Positions 21,322-35,815 of a DNA stretch of 64,000 nucleotides are shown here, piece after piece. The position numbers were made by a program, and so were the translations under genes. How positions within the stretch are numbered: position 1 is the first letter of the stretch; each line of letters opens with the position of its first letter. The stretch covers positions 20,948,606 to 21,012,605 of the forward strand of contig NC_080057.1 of assembly GCF_026212465.1 (NCBI RefSeq). Reading direction: 5' to 3'. The notes under the pieces were generated by a model, which saw only the letters and a list, made by a program, of their open reading frames with translations, searched no databases and had not been told where the DNA came from. The stretch is from Amaranthus tricolor. Taxonomy: Eukaryota > Streptophyta > Magnoliopsida > Caryophyllales > Amaranthaceae.

Positions 21322-24300
21322 GCACAATGTCTCCTATATCATCGTATTGCAAATGTTTTCAGCTTACCACTGGTGAAAAATAGGCCCAGACAATTGCAAA
21401 ACCTCTATATTGAACACAAGATTGTTTCATGACTATTTTTGCGAGAATGACATAAACTACATTGTTGCACTATGCCCTAAATCTTATGTTGGGCCCGCTA
21501 ACCATGAATAATCCGCATTAAAATGAATTATAATATTGTCTGTTTTGGGCCAAGTTTGTACAAATTTATTTTTGAACATTTCCTAAAAGGCAAAATAATA
21601 ATTTAATGTTGAATCACTTATATTTTTGTCAATAATTTTTAGATTTTTGATGTAACACTTGAGATGTACACTCGCTAATCCCTCCCTCAGACCACATCAA
21701 ATGTGTCCATTCCTCCAATGATATAATTTGTCATCTACTTTAACAATTTAGCATGCTACTCATGGTGTTGCTCCATTGTATATGTATTTTTCCAGTTGAA
21801 CCTTTAGCTCTTAATACCAGATATTAAGCCCACCAGTCATAAATAATTCACATTAGTATGATATTGTCCAATTTGAGTCATGCTCGCACAAATTTGTTTC
21901 TATAAACATAAAATTCATCACTATTGAAACTGGTCAAAGAGTCAAGAACTCAAGATATATAATCTCCTAGAACATTCTTAAGCACCTCTAGCCACGTACT
22001 TGACACTGGGAAGAACTTTCTTTAAACAAAAAATAATGAAGCATAAATCCAAATATACATCGGGAAGAACTTCACATTATCCGTGCACATTGACCTTGCA
22101 AGGGGATGATTAGAATTTTCAAGAAATTAACAGATAATGAGAAAATCTCTATTAGGCTGATCTAATGTATACTTGTAGTATAAGTATCCAATTATTCATT
22201 TATAAGCTTAAAGTGATCATTTACACGTTACAATCTTAAATGACTATAACTTTAAAATGGAGTCTTAAAGTGATCACTTACAATCTTAAATTAACTAATT
22301 AGAGAAATGAGTTGATTTCATGAGTCTGCCTCACGATAAAACGTTTCCAGAAATTTGTTAAAGAGATAAAAAAAATTGCGGCTAATGAGACCCTCGGCTC
22401 GAGAAACAGCATTACCCTAATGGTCATAACTCATGGAAAGATAAAAAGGGACGAATCTAAAACTTTCACCTTTGTAATAATAGAAAGGTTTATTCTCAAG
22501 TCCTAATTGATCCTTACTATAGATTATGAAACACTTGGAAGCTTACTAACTTACTACTAGAGAATAAGAACAAAGTGCAAGCACCCAAATAAACCATTAA
22601 TATTTTAGTTTTGTATAATTTAGAATACTAATATATTGAATCAACCATTTCTATTGGTGATATTACCTTTGTTTGTCTAATAGCTATATTTTTTTAGTTT
22701 ATATGAGAATTTTTTAGAACAAGTGTTGCTATAAAAAACGGAGGATTGTAGATAAAAACATACATTGTAACTAGAATTCAATACAATAAGATTCTACTTT
22801 TCTCTAATTTGATACGAGAATATTGATCATAAGTGAAACATCTTGGAAACAAAGCCCATAACTTACGTGTGATACCATATTGAAAATTTAAACAGAGATT
22901 GATTAATATATAAGTTTAATGAGCAGTTCTTTTTATTTTCAATTTGCTTTATGATGGAACATTATCAGATTTGTAAGCAATCAATTTTTATTTTGAGTGG
23001 CTCTTGCTGTTCATAAGCCCAACTAAAAGTTTATTGTAACCATAGCTACCAAATATGAGCAAAAAGATTTACTATTCTCTTTTTTTTACTGATTCGAGGA
23101 TAAACTATGAAATCCATGCAAAAAAAATTAATCTTCTATATAAGTGGTAAAAATCAAAATTCTATCACAATGGTCAAGATTCACTATTCTTATTCTTTCG
23201 GTTATAATTGATTAAATCAAATTTTAATCGTCCACAATTCTTATTGATTGTGATTTGTGAGCAGTAAGTGACAATCAAATTTTACTGATTGTGATTTGTT
23301 GTCTACATCCACTTCCCCTTACAACAATGAGAAGTTAAGAACCATCCATCAACTTAGCTATTGAGCCAATGAAGCCGTTTTAACTAAAATCTTAAGCCGA
23401 TTGTTATAGCCTTAAGATTAGAGGTGTGCAATGGGCCGAGGGCCTCTTAAATGGACTGGACTATTGAAGGGTCAACTTTTACCATACATGGAATGGGCTA
23501 AAAATGGGTTTTTAACGGGCCCTAAACGTTGATGTACTTGTTAGTTGTTAGTGAGTTGTACAAAAACACTTTTTTTTTACTGAGTAAGGCACTAAGGCTA
23601 GAAAATACCTAACAGATAAGGGGATACGGAAAATTAATTATTCATATAAGTATTAAAAATCAAACCCTTGTAACAATGCACAAGGATGAAAGAAAAGTCT
23701 TTAATCACTAGACTAACTCATAATTCTTAATACAGAGAACACCATTTCACTCTTTTGATTTACTCTACATTAACTAAACCTAGTTTTCATTGCCTTACAA
23801 AACCTAAAAAGTCAACTCCAATATAAAACCTAGAAGAGCAAGACTTAAGATCTTAGTGATATTATATAAGCAAAGTTGAATCATGTAGTGGCATGAAATT
23901 ATACCAACTTTCTTTCAACTATAAATAATAATCCCACTTGAATAGAAAGCCAATATTAGTGACCAACAAACATCTCATATTCCTATCTAAACCTATAAAA
24001 TTGCAACTATACCCATAAACAATTAATCACCAAAAGCAATGAATATGATTCAATATGATCCAAATAAATCTCAAAGTAGTTGCATCATATATATTCATAT
24101 TTCCATTTGTAATTTCACTAGAAGAATACTCTTAAGTAGCTTCCAAAATGGAGAATTATAACAAAGACCAATAATTGTTTAGCAACAAAATCATCACACA
24201 ATAAAAAATTATACACTAATTTTGACTAGAGTTGTCCATTCTAGTGTTTGGACGAATTTTAGGAATAACATCTCGAGTTGAATTAATTTCAATTTTTAAG

Positions 24301-24329
24301 TACATGTAAGTATTTTTACAATCTGATTT

Positions 24330-24445
<116 letters not shown>

Positions 24446-26589
24446 GTTATTTCAAGTAGAGTTGGATCATACTCGGTTTCGTTTGATCGGGTCAATTTCG
24501 GACAAAAAGATATATTAATCAATCAATGATTCAAGTCCATTGACCTAATACTAACCCCTAAATTAAGCTCCTAATTTCCGGATTATACTATTACTAATTG
24601 CATTTGCATGTTTCTCCAACTTGAAAGTGAAAACATGGAAGTATACATCATTAACTTTTCACACCTCCAAATCATGCATAAACAATAATTATACTCAATA
24701 GTATTAAACACAAACTGGTAAATTAATTAATTTTAATTCCATAAAGTTGACATCTTTTTTTTATTCCTTGTTTCTCTCTCTACATAATTAGCCTTTCCTC
24801 TTCTAAATCACTACGTGTAAATAATAACCAAAAAATACCCAATAAATTTTAACATATAAATCTTTATTTCAATTGGCCACCATAGAATCGGATCTCGTGT
24901 AAGTTTGTTGGAATAAGTATCATTTTCTCTACATAAAATTATATATTTGATTCTCATCTAATTCCTTTTGGCCCTTTTATTTTTTTAGCTTATCATATTA
25001 GAAAAATCAACTCGTCTTGTATGAGGCTGTCTCACCATGAAATAAACTCTTATAATTAGCCTATTTCTTTAACTGATTACTTTAAAATTGTAAATAATTA
25101 ATATAATATTATAAGTGATCACTCTAAAATTGTAAAAAAATTAACACAAATTGTCAATAATCACTATAAAATAATAAATTATAATATATATTAAGAGAGT
25201 CTAATAAATATAATATCACCATAAAACCCTCAAATGTCAGAATTTGTGTAAAAAAATGTCCAACAAGTGAAATCACTATCAGTATTTTTGTTGACGCGCC
25301 TCCTAAAATTCCATCATTACTACATAAAAAGTCAATTTTCACTAACTTAAACACTATTAAGCTCTAAAATGAGAAATTTCTTAGAAATTAAAATGGGAAC
25401 AAAAAAATAATTAATTAAAAGAGGGCACTCACAGAATAGTCTAGCATTCGATTATCACTTGTTGAATATCCTGTACAGGTTGTTATAATTGAGAAAATAA
25501 AAGATAAGTCAAAAAAATTAAAACAGGATTTTTTTTTTCTTTTATTGTTTTTTTGTGAGGGTTCGAAGGGTGAGGGAACAATTAAATTTTCTTGACTACA
25601 TCACGTTCTTGTTTTTTAAAGGTAAGACAGAAAAAAGAAATAACGACATTTGAATTTATTTTTATTTTTGAGAAAGTAGTATGTGTTTTAACCGATAAAA
25701 AATACGACTCGATTCTAATTTTAGATGGGTTTTAAATAGAGCTGTCCATTCAGTTTATCGGGTTTAATTAAATTAGGTGTTTTAGTTTAGGTTAAATTCG
25801 AATATTAAGTTCATATTCATTTTTTTAAAGGAACATAATAATTCATATCTAAAAATGCATTTTAATCAAATAAAATTCTATGTAGAAAAAGTCATATCAT
25901 TATAAAGGAGATCTACCACTGAAGTCTTTCCTCTATCACATCGCGGTTTGATACAACCTCGTTTGAAGGGGTTTTTAGATCTGATGTAGCCTTTTGAAAT
26001 AGAAACAAATTTGATACTGTATAATATTAGCAAACTGACACCCGTGATGATGTATATAATTTTTTACCATCGAATTGATTATAAGACTTTAAATTCTCAA
26101 CATGACAGACTTTAAAACTCAATATATGAGTAGATCGAATCCAATAAATAAATAGAAGAGAATGAAGTTTATTTGTAACCAAAAACAAGAAAAAAATAAA
26201 AATAAAGAGATCGGGATTTATCTTCAACCATAAGGTTGGTAGTAGCCAAAAAAACATTGAAACTAGGGTTTTTTTAGAGAAAAAAAAAAGAGAGAGAGAA
26301 GAGAGAAAGTTCATATTCGTTTTTAAGTCATTATAATTTTATTTTTAAATTAGAATCAAACTCACATTTAATTATACAAGGTTGAATAAAAGTTGATTCG
26401 GTTTTGTTTTAAATAATTTTATTTTATAATTTCTAATTGGGAAAATAAATAAAGTTGTTCAATTTGTCAGTTGGAATATACTACTCAGTCTCACTAACTC
26501 ACGAGTCACGACAGCTCGAGTTGCCGGGTCAAATGAGGTTGATCATATTGAAAATTAGCATGGCAACTCAGAAAATGAACTTAAATTCG

Positions 26590-26933
26590 ATCCAGGTGTT
26601 TGAAAAATGGTTTTGAGTTTTGACTATTGATTATTGACCATTTTAATTAATTTGTTTGACTAAAGTGTTAACTTTTTTTTATTGGTTTTTAAGTTAGCTG
26701 GGATAAACTAGCTGTTAAAGAAGATATTTGATAAAAATTGTATCTTGACTACCAGCTGTTTATTAGAAAAAAATTAGCCAACAAGTAAAAAGCCAATGAA
26801 AAAGTCAATCACGCTAGTTTTTTCATTTACAGCTAGCCGAAAAGTCATAATCAAATACGATTTTTTGGGCTTTTTGACCAATCTAAAAGCCAAAAGCCAA
26901 AAGTCTACTAAAGTCAATTACCAAACACCCTCG
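26590..26933. mobile_element. MITE candidate with GGTGTTTGG-type ends
   Basis: The left end has CCAGGTGTTTGAAAAATGG and the right end ATTACCAAACACCCTCG, whose reverse complement is CGAGGGTGTTTGGTAAT. The interior is rich in AAAGCCAAAAGCC-like text. A related segment lies at about 49447-49697. Similarity of the ends is good only over about 12 bp. Confidence 0.4.
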
Positions 26934-29103
26934 TTATCTTTTAGTACATAACATAATCTTAGCGTACTGTTATCTAATTCAAAGGTTATGGATTCCATTC
27001 TCGCTAGCATCTTTTTGTTTGCCTACATGCGCTATATCTATTGAAGTATTCGTTGTGGCACACATTTGCATTGGCTCACAATAGAAAAAGAGAAGAACAT
27101 ATATCACTTTATAGATTTATAGAGTAACATGTAGTACCATACCAATTAACTTTAGCAGTGAATCCGTTTTAGGCTTACTACGAGCGAATTTGTTTTTGGC
27201 TTATGAGCGGGTAATGATTTTAAGTAGAAGTAGTCACGGGCTAATTCATGGATTTATTGGTTGAATCATGACTGGATTTGTTTGATCGGTATTGAAAGGA
27301 AAATGCAATGGGGTATTATTTATAGGTTCTTTTAGAAGTCTGAATTAGAGTTAATTAATTATTTAACCAAAAATATTTCACCCTAGGTCATGCTTGAATT
27401 AAAAGTAATAATTTATAAAAAACACTAAAAGTCAAATGAAGAAAACAAGATTGTTATAGTATAGAAACAAAAGAATATAATTGTTACAAAGAAGGAAAAA
27501 GGTTGTAAACTGATGGGAAGTAAGGAATATATGAATAACTCGTCCCTTCATTTTAGGTTTAAATATTCATCCTTGTGGGTTAGGGAGGAAATATTTCTTC
27601 TTCTCCCCCAAATATGGATGATAACCTCTCCTTTCTTTCATCTCCTCATAATATTCAATCATCTCTGCTGTATCTTTCCTTTTAAATTTACCACTAATTA
27701 CTTTTTTTCGTAGTTTGATTTTTATTTATTTCTTAAATATTTATCTTGATACAATCATTTCAATGCTAAGTGTTGGAATATAAATACTTTTAAATGCAAA
27801 TGATCTTTTATAAAATAAAATAGGATGTCCTTCTTTTGATAATGATTAAAACTATTGCCTCAAAAAAGATTATTTTTAGAATTTCTAAGGGTACAAAATA
27901 CAATTAAGATCTTTCAAAAGATTATATTACTCACCTCTAAATATAGTGTTTACTTAGTAGATAATTAACATTAAGAAATCAATGGTCAGAAATTAAAATG
28001 ATTCAATAGTTCATGCTCGAATGATTGGGAGTGCTTAGACGAGCGCTTTCTTTTTTCGAATGAACAAACTTATTCTAAGAGCTACTATATTGTTTTGTTC
28101 AAGTTGCTCCAATGAGTACTCATTATGCTTAAATAAGCAACTTGACTTCAAATTAATTAGTTTTCCTTTTGTTATTTATCACAAATCTTTATTTAAGTTA
28201 ATAGATATTTGTTATGATGATATCAATAAAATTGGATCACAAAAAATATAAGTTATTAAGTCGAATCATTAATATGGATGACTTATTTGGTGTAACAAAG
28301 ACAATCTAGTAAATAAAACATTCCCACAAAGCGAGAGTTGAGCAAAAGGTTCCACCACATAAGTGTAATGAAAGTAAATTTTACCCTGAAATTTTAAAAA
28401 AGACTACTTTCAAGACTTAAACCATCTGAAAATATCAAAATATTTTTTAAAAAAAATATGTAGATTTTTCAATTAAAATTTACTAGTTAAGTAAAAGAAA
28501 CCTTTTATGTTGTAAAATTTTAGAATTCAAAACAATATGTGTAACTTTATATTTAAACTTTTGTTAAAGAAAAACTTCATAATTTCTTTTTTATGTAACG
28601 ATCATCGAAGCTACCACCTTGACCTCAACTTTTCATAATATATTGAGATGATTGATACTCACAATTTTATTTGGAATAAAATTTAGGTCACAAGAGATGG
28701 AAGATAGGGCATAAAAATAGGATCCTCTAATTTTACAAGCCTTTCAATAAACAATAATTTTTATCCTTTTCATTTTGCACAATTTTTCATTTTAAATTAT
28801 TGTATTGATTTTGCACAATTTTTATTTTTGACAATATTCTCACTCTCATTCTTTTAATCTCATCTATAAACTTATACTCTCTCCATCTTAACTACTAATT
28901 TCTATCCTCTACTTGTTTTTCGTCTTATTCTCTAATTTAATTTTCCTTTCTTCAAATTTCATCCACTATGTACTAGATGCTGAAGTATATAGCATATTTA
29001 AGTGCTTCAATCATCAGCTTATGTTACAATATATAGCATATCTTAGGGCCTTAACCATCATCTTAAGTTGATAATTAAGATCCCAAAATATGTTATATAC
29101 TTT

Positions 29104-29453
29104 CACTACAACATAATTTACTTTTAGTGGGATATATTCAGCATCACTATTTCAAATTTCTACTAGTATATATATAGAAGATTTAGTGACATTTATTACA
29201 CCCTTTAGCAGCATAATAAAAAATCACACTAAAATTTTGTGCGACATAGGATCTGGTGTCATCTCTCACAAATGTCACTATAGACTATAGTAACAATTAC
29301 ATATGCCACTAAAGATCAAATAAAGTGTCGCTAAATTACTTTATAGTGGAACTTAAACATAAATCAATAATTATTACACTAAAAATATAAATCAGTAACA
29401 TTTTCGTAATGCCACAAAATTTAATATCACAAAAAGTTAAATTTGTTATTGTG
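29104..29453. mobile_element. CACTA-type MITE candidate
   Basis: It begins CACTACAACATAATTTA, close to the common plant CACTA terminus, and ends AAATTTGTTATTGTG, whose reverse complement starts CACAATAACAAATTT. The interior repeats ATGTCACTA, GTGTCGCTAAA and GCCACTAAAG motifs, as do CACTA subterminal regions. A 3-bp duplication is not clear. Confidence 0.45.
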
Positions 29454-30999
29454 TCTGTACAAGAGGAGTACTACTAGCAAGAGTCAATATTAGCTATGAT
29501 TTTGCCCACAAGCTATCAAAAACGTGTGTATGATGCTATTGAAGGTGGGGGAAGAAAAAAAAGAGTGGGGGTCCAAATGGGAAACAAACAAAGATGGTAG
29601 ACTTCAAAAAGAATATTATTAAGTTGAGCACTCTTGAAAGTTATTGCCCATTTCAATTGCTATTGCAAGTCATTCCAATATACAAAATACAATTATAATA
29701 TACACTATCACATTTGTTATGATAAGCATCAAGATAATAACTAATAATGCTATTTGATGCCCACTATCCTATATACTAATCAATATTTTAATTTTTTTTA
29801 ATAATACTAATTATGTATCATTAGTCATGACAATGAGACCTTTCTCTCTCTATCTCTAAAATCTTACATACTTTATAACACTACTAATGTTCCAAACCAT
29901 CTTTTTAATAACAAAGTCCACTCTCCATAGCCTCCTTCCCGAAAAGTAAACGCTTTCTTCATAGCTCATAATCTCAATCTCCTTTTTTTGGGCTCACTCA
30001 CAAAAGACTAAAATATAGTATTAATATTAGTCATTTAAATTTATTTATCTTTGGCACAGAGATTAAAAAATTAAGTATAATAAGTTAAAGTACTAAAATT
30101 ATAAATTCTCATTTAAGACGGTCTAACCATAAGAGAATTTTAAATTGAGCTAAATATTTAATAAATTATTTAAAACATCAACTTTGAATATTAAAACACT
30201 TATTTTTTGGATTTCAAGAGGATTATGTAGAAATGTCCATTCAGGTCATTGGGTTAGGTGTTTAAATCTATTTAAAATTAGGTCTTCTGTTCAAGTTGAT
30301 TTTTACAAAATTATAAATCAATTTTTAAAGTCTGGTCATATCGAATTCGATTATAAAGTCGGGCAAATATTGAATTATCAAAACTATTTTGGGAGCACAA
30401 TTAATCCAAAGTGAGAACTAAATATTTCAATTAAATTAAAATGGAGGAACAAAAGGATTACTTTCCCGTCCTATTCATTTTGCATTAATTCTATTTTTAA
30501 ACAACAACCCACATCTTTCTTTTAATCTCACTCTCACTTATGTATTTTAACTTTCATTTTGAATTTTATCCACATTTTATTCTTTCTTCATTTATTATCA
30601 ATATCTATTTTTTATTAAGACCATAATTTTTCTCTATCCTCCTAATTGACCCGAGACGAAAGGAGTACACATTGAAAAGAAAAAAGAAAAAACATATCCA
30701 CATCAACATCAATTATTTTATTGTTGTATATTTAAAATAACCCCTTTTTCTTTTCTCTTTCTTTTGAGCAAAGGGTTGAAGATGGGGAGATGAGATGCAA
30801 TACAAACACAAGAAGTGGAAGCCCACATGACTGGACCAAGCACCTATCTTCATGTCCTCTTCCTTCCTCTCTTCCCCTTCTTCCTCATCAATCATCAACT
30901 CAAAATCAACCCAAAAACTGTCCCCTACTCTTACTTGATTGACCTTAATCAAAACAACAAAAAAACATACCAAAATTCTTAATTAAATTCTTTTAAACC

Positions 31000-33900
31000 A
31001 TGCTTATTGAACTCCAACCTTCTTTTTCTTATACAAGTTTTCATCTTCTCTTCATCTTACTCTTATATTCCTTCACATTCTCTTACCAACAAGATTGTCA
31101 TCCTGATGATCAAAAATCCCTTTTAACCTTTTCTGCTTCTCTTACTAACCCACTTAATTGGAGTACTGCTTCGGATTGCTGTTCTTGGGATGGAATTGGG
31201 TGTGATATCTCGGGTCGTGTTAATCGTTTGTGGGTCCCCAAAAGAGGATTAACAGGAAACATATCCTCTTCACTTGGGAATCTTACAACCCTTTCTTACC
31301 TTAATGTTTCTCATAATTTCCTTTCTGGGGTTCTTCCAAAAGGGCTTTTTTCTTCATTGAATAGTCTTGTGATCATTGATATCAGCTCCAATAAGTTGGA
31401 TGGTACCTTATATACTGCTTTTTCATTGAATGGTAGTTTCCCTTCTACCATTCAATTTGTAGATATCTCAAACAATCAATTCCATGGCAAGATTGAATCA
31501 AATTGGTTTGGAAATGAGCTGAATTTGACCAGTTTTAATGCCAGTATTAATGGGTTTACTGGTCAGATTCCTTCATTCATATGCGCCAATTCTCTTGATT
31601 TTTCCACCAACCATTTTTCTGGGGAGATTCCTGTTGGACTTGGAAGATGTTCTAAGCTTCAAGTCTTTCGGGCGGGTTTCAATTTGTTGTCTGGATTACT
31701 TCCTGATAATATTTATAACTTGCAATCACTGGTTGAGTTATCAGTGCCTGCAAATAACATAACTGGGACTATTGGAGAAGCCATGCTTAGCCTAACCAAT
31801 CTCAGGATCATTGAATTATATTCCAACAACTTTTCTGGGGCGATTCCTCAGGATATCGGGAAGCTCTCGAACTTGGAGCAATTGCACCTTCACATAAACC
31901 ATTTCAGTGGTTTAGTACCTGCATCTTTGATGAATTGCACAAAGCTCGTAAAGCTAATTTTACGAGTTAATTCTCTTCACGGTAACATCTCTACCCTTGA
32001 TTTCTCGAGACTTGTCAGGCTCGAGATTCTTGACCTTGGTAACAATAAATTTACAGGGAACTTGCCTGAAAGTTTGTTCTCCTGCAAGTCCCTAACTGCA
32101 ATCAGAGTAGCCACTAATAAGTTGTCAGGACCTGTTTCTCCTAGTGTACTGAAGTTGACATCTCTAACTTTCATTGCTTTATCTAATAATAGCTTTACCA
32201 ATGTATCGGATGCGATCAAAATTTTCGCACGCTGCAAGAGCCTTACGACACTTATCCTGTCGAAAAACTTTTATAATGAAGTACTGCCAAGTGAAATGAA
32301 CTTGATAGAATCAGGACATTTCAAAAACCTCCAAGTTCTAGCTTTTGGAGGGTGTCAACTGAATGGGAGAGTACCAGAGTGGCTCATTCATATAAAGAGT
32401 TTAGAGGTTCTGGATTTATCATTCAATCGAATCACAGGAACAATTCCGGACTGGTTTGGAACTCTGCCAAACTTTTTCTACTTGGACTTGTCTATGAATC
32501 ATATAAAAGGAACATATCCGGTGCAAATTAACAAACTACCAGCACTGCTTTCGGAGAAGGTCGCGAATAAGTTGAATCGAAGCTATCTTGAGCTCCCCGT
32601 GTTTGTTGCCCCGAACAACGCGAGCCAACAGCAATATAACCAGCTTGCGAACCTGCCACCCGCTATATACCTTAAGGGTAACAGCATCAGTGGTGAGATT
32701 CCAGTTGAAATTAGTCAATTACAGAATCTTCATGTGCTGGATCTCAGTGAAAACAAATTCACAGGCAGCATTCCATCAGAATTTTCCAACCTCACGAACC
32801 TTGAAATGCTAGACCTCTCGAGGAATCAGTTGACTGGAGAAATTCCAGTATCGTTGCAAAGCCTAAATTTCTTATCGAAGTTCAATGTATCCTTCAACAA
32901 TCTCAACGGATCGATACCAACAGGTGGTCAGTTTGACACTTTTACAGAATCTAGCTATATGGGGAATCCAAGGCTATGCGGCCGAGTTCTACAGCATCAT
33001 CCTTGTCAAGATCAATTGGTCCCAGGAACAGCACGTCAGAATCTCCGTGGTAAAGGCATTAACAGGAATCTGTTGTTAGGGATTACCCTTGGTGTCTGCT
33101 TCATCTTTTCATGCATTTTAGTAATTCTGGTGTACTGGATAATGTCTAAGAGAAGAATCCTTCCAGGAGGTGACAACGACAAGTTTGAAACAGAAATGAC
33201 CTCCATATACTCCAGTTCCCGAGAGGTTGGCAAAGATACTAGTCTAGTTATAGTCTTTCCGAGCAACACAACTGAGATCAAAGAGTTGACTATACTTGAT
33301 GTGCTGAAAGCCACCAACAATTTCAACCAGGAGAACATCATTGGCTGTGGAGGTTTCGGTTTGGTTTACAAGGCAACCTTAAATAATGGGGCTAAGCTTG
33401 CTATCAAAAAGCTGTCAGGAGATATGTGTCTAATAGAGCGAGAATTTAAAGCAGAAGTGGAGGCTCTGTCAATGGCTCAACATGAAAATCTCGTCTCATT
33501 GCTGGGATATTGCGTGCATGATGGTTTGCGGCTATTAATGTATTCCTATATGGAAAATGGAAGCCTAGACTACTGGCTACATGAAAATCCCGATGGCCCA
33601 TCCCAACTTGATTGGCCATTACGGCTGAAAATAGCCCTTGGAGCTGGTAGAGGGCTTGCTTACATGCACCAAATCTGTGAACCACACATTGTGCACCGTG
33701 ATATAAAGTCCAGTAACATTCTCCTTGATGGAAATTTTGAAGCACATGTTGCTGATTTTGGATTATCTAGGCTAATTCTCCCTTATCGAACTCATGTCAC
33801 CACAGAGCTAGTCGGAACACTGGGATACATTCCTCCGGAATATGGGCAGGCTTGGGTGGCCACATTGAGGGGTGATGTATACAGTTTTGGAGTCGTAATA

Positions 33901-34203
33901 CTTGAACTACTCACAGGAAAAAGGCCAGTAGAGGTATCCAGATCAAAAACCTCTAGAGAAATAGTTGTATGGGTGCAGCAACTCAAAAGAGAAGGAAAAC
34001 ATGAGGAAATCTTTGATCCTGTCCTTAGAGGCAAAGGATATGAACAAGAGATGATGCGGGTACTCGATGTAGCCTGCAAGTGTGTCAATCAGAACCCAGT
34101 TGAAAGGCCTATTATTAAGGAAGTTGTTGATCAGCTCAAGAATATACAGTCCTATCTACAGACGCCCAAGTCTGAGCAAGATTGTCCTGCAGAAATGAGG
34201 TAG
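31000..34203 (+). CDS. PSY1R: LRR receptor-like kinase, PSY1R/PSKR type
   Basis: An intronless 1067-residue receptor kinase. Order: signal peptide (about 1-30, hydrophobic [17 protein letters not shown]); LRR cap with the paired Cys motif [10 protein letters not shown] (about 60-70); a long run of plant LRRs; an island domain at about 510-560 containing [10 protein letters not shown] and a short NNAS stretch before the last LRRs; one transmembrane helix at about 690-712; kinase at about 775-1050. In the kinase are the P-loop [11 protein letters not shown], the ATP-binding Lys in AIKKL, the RD-type catalytic loop [11 protein letters not shown] in ADFGLSR, and [20 protein letters not shown]. 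The island position and the kinase text ([32 protein letters not shown]) match Arabidopsis PSY1R (1095 residues), reported as receptor for the tyrosine-sulfated glycopeptide PSY1. PSKR is the next closest group. All catalytic residues are present. It would act at the plasma membrane in cell expansion/proliferation signalling. The ligand is inferred, not shown. Confidence 0.9.
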   Translation: MLIELQPSFSYTSFHLLFILLLYSFTFSYQQDCHPDDQKSLLTFSASLTNPLNWSTASDCCSWDGIGCDISGRVNRLWVPKRGLTGNISSSLGNLTTLSYLNVSHNFLSGVLPKGLFSSLNSLVIIDISSNKLDGTLYTAFSLNGSFPSTIQFVDISNNQFHGKIESNWFGNELNLTSFNASINGFTGQIPSFICANSLDFSTNHFSGEIPVGLGRCSKLQVFRAGFNLLSGLLPDNIYNLQSLVELSVPANNITGTIGEAMLSLTNLRIIELYSNNFSGAIPQDIGKLSNLEQLHLHINHFSGLVPASLMNCTKLVKLILRVNSLHGNISTLDFSRLVRLEILDLGNNKFTGNLPESLFSCKSLTAIRVATNKLSGPVSPSVLKLTSLTFIALSNNSFTNVSDAIKIFARCKSLTTLILSKNFYNEVLPSEMNLIESGHFKNLQVLAFGGCQLNGRVPEWLIHIKSLEVLDLSFNRITGTIPDWFGTLPNFFYLDLSMNHIKGTYPVQINKLPALLSEKVANKLNRSYLELPVFVAPNNASQQQYNQLANLPPAIYLKGNSISGEIPVEISQLQNLHVLDLSENKFTGSIPSEFSNLTNLEMLDLSRNQLTGEIPVSLQSLNFLSKFNVSFNNLNGSIPTGGQFDTFTESSYMGNPRLCGRVLQHHPCQDQLVPGTARQNLRGKGINRNLLLGITLGVCFIFSCILVILVYWIMSKRRILPGGDNDKFETEMTSIYSSSREVGKDTSLVIVFPSNTTEIKELTILDVLKATNNFNQENIIGCGGFGLVYKATLNNGAKLAIKKLSGDMCLIEREFKAEVEALSMAQHENLVSLLGYCVHDGLRLLMYSYMENGSLDYWLHENPDGPSQLDWPLRLKIALGAGRGLAYMHQICEPHIVHRDIKSSNILLDGNFEAHVADFGLSRLILPYRTHVTTELVGTLGYIPPEYGQAWVATLRGDVYSFGVVILELLTGKRPVEVSRSKTSREIVVWVQQLKREGKHEEIFDPVLRGKGYEQEMMRVLDVACKCVNQNPVERPIIKEVVDQLKNIQSYLQTPKSEQDCPAEMR

Positions 34204-34421
34204 CAGTCCTCAGTGCATCAAAGAATATACAAGAGACGATGCTTTAAGATGTTTTGTAAGATTTTGCTTCGCATGATAAAAATGCATACTGGCTTGTTGT
34301 GTCAGGAGCCCAGAAACTCCTTGTACAAACTGCAAAATCTCGTTCTTGTGATTATATATAGTATACAATCAGAAATTGTAAAACACATTGTTCAAATGCA
34401 GTAATGCACATTTTGTAGAGA

Positions 34422-34427
34422 AATAAA
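34422..34427 (+). terminator. AATAAA polyadenylation signal, PSY1R-like gene
   Basis: AATAAA lies 219 bp after the stop codon, followed by TGAGAGTTTTGTG. Position and sequence fit a plant near-upstream polyadenylation element. Confidence 0.5.
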
Positions 34428-35082
34428 TGAGAGTTTTGTGAAAATTATGTACAAAAAGGATTACATATCATTAGTTGCTTATATACTTGCAAAAACCTTC
34501 AACGTTAGTACTTTGATGAGCTAATCAAATCGAATCATATACTATATACTTGTATATCAGAAAGTATCCAGCGGCATAAGCATGTCGAATGACATCTTTA
34601 TGTTTGATACAGATCACCAATACCAAAAAGGAAAAACCAAGACACTCCATAGTGATCCTACCATTCTCTTCTCTCACTGTCTGACATAACTTGGTAATAT
34701 ATATTCTAGAAATATTAAATGGTTCAGTAGCCATTGTGTGTAAACTATTTCATAACCTAACAGAGCTCAACCTAACTAGAACATAACGAAATTCAAATTT
34801 ATACGTTTCAAGCTAATTAATACGTGTCCTCATGTCAAAGTCTTGATAACATGTACTCTAACATGATGAAATGACAAATATCTTTATCCAACTCATGTTA
34901 AACTCAAGTTCAGCAAAATAATAACCTTTTAAGAATGAACCTTAACAGTGAGCAAACAAATAAGAATTAGTAGTTCTCTTGGCTTGGAGGGCAGGTGTGG
35001 AAAGGATACGAAAGATTTAGACTTACAGGCTAAGATGGTAGAAAATTGAAATGAATAAAGATGAAGAATCCATGTGGAGGAC

Positions 35083-35166
35083 CACTGGAAATGATCTATT
35101 GATTCATATAGCCGACCCAATCTTATGGAATTAAGGTTTTGGCAATGTGTTGTGTTGTTGTGAGTT
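35083..35166 (-). mobile_element. SINE/RTE fragment
   Basis: On the - strand: CTTAATTCCATAAGATTGGG directly followed by TCGGCTATATGAATC, preceded by CAACAACACAAC. This is the conserved 'TTGGGGTCGGCTATATGAATC' block of plant Au-type SINEs. Confidence 0.55.
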
Positions 35167-35689
35167 CTCAAGGCCTTGAAGAAAAAGAAATATATCTTTC
35201 TGATCTTGTAAACTAATTTATTTATGTAAATTAAAAATGCCATCACAATGGGTGCATAACAGGGAAGATATGCCCTTTTCCCCTAGAAAAGTGTTGAAAT
35301 ACCTCAAGCAGCCTGTTCCCGAAACCTATTCAGTAAGATGCAAACATACTCCTGCTTCGAAATATGGTCTTCAACTTGGTTTCAGAGCATATGAAATTAT
35401 TACGTTATAAATAGAATTTGTCAATTGTGTACAAAACCAAGGAGATAGAATTTGTCAACTATTGACCACAACCAGAAGTCTTCAAAATTCCCTCAAATAT
35501 CATGTCATGAAAAGTCCATCAAAATGGATAACTAGCTTAATTTAGAGGCATCAAATGCGAGTCGGAACTAGGAACTTCAAGGTCAAGTATTGGATCCAAA
35601 AGATTCCATGAAGAGTAGGACTTAAAAACAAAGTTGTTGAAATGCAGGTTAGAGAGGGGCAGTTAGCAATGGACTTGAGATTAAGGATA

Positions 35690-35815
35690 GACATCATCAT
35701 CATCATATCCAATATATTCCACCCATAAAACTCATAATCAAGGGAAGGAAAACAGCAGACCATACCCCTACCAAAGGAGTTAGGGGAAAGAGAGACCCTC
35801 GGCTCAAGAAAGACA
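35690..35815 (-). mobile_element. RTE/SINE 3' end
   Basis: On the - strand: GAGCCGAGGGTCTCTCTTTC, then TTTGGTAGGGGTATGGTCTG, then ATATTGGATATGATGATGAT. Order and text match the same plant RTE/SINE 3' terminus as at 18163-18300, including the trailing ATG microsatellite. Confidence 0.6.

Noticed and set aside
30713..30973. 86-codon minus-strand frame upstream of the receptor kinase
   Set aside because: Low-complexity acidic/pyrimidine-rich sequence in the expected promoter and leader of the kinase gene; no domain.
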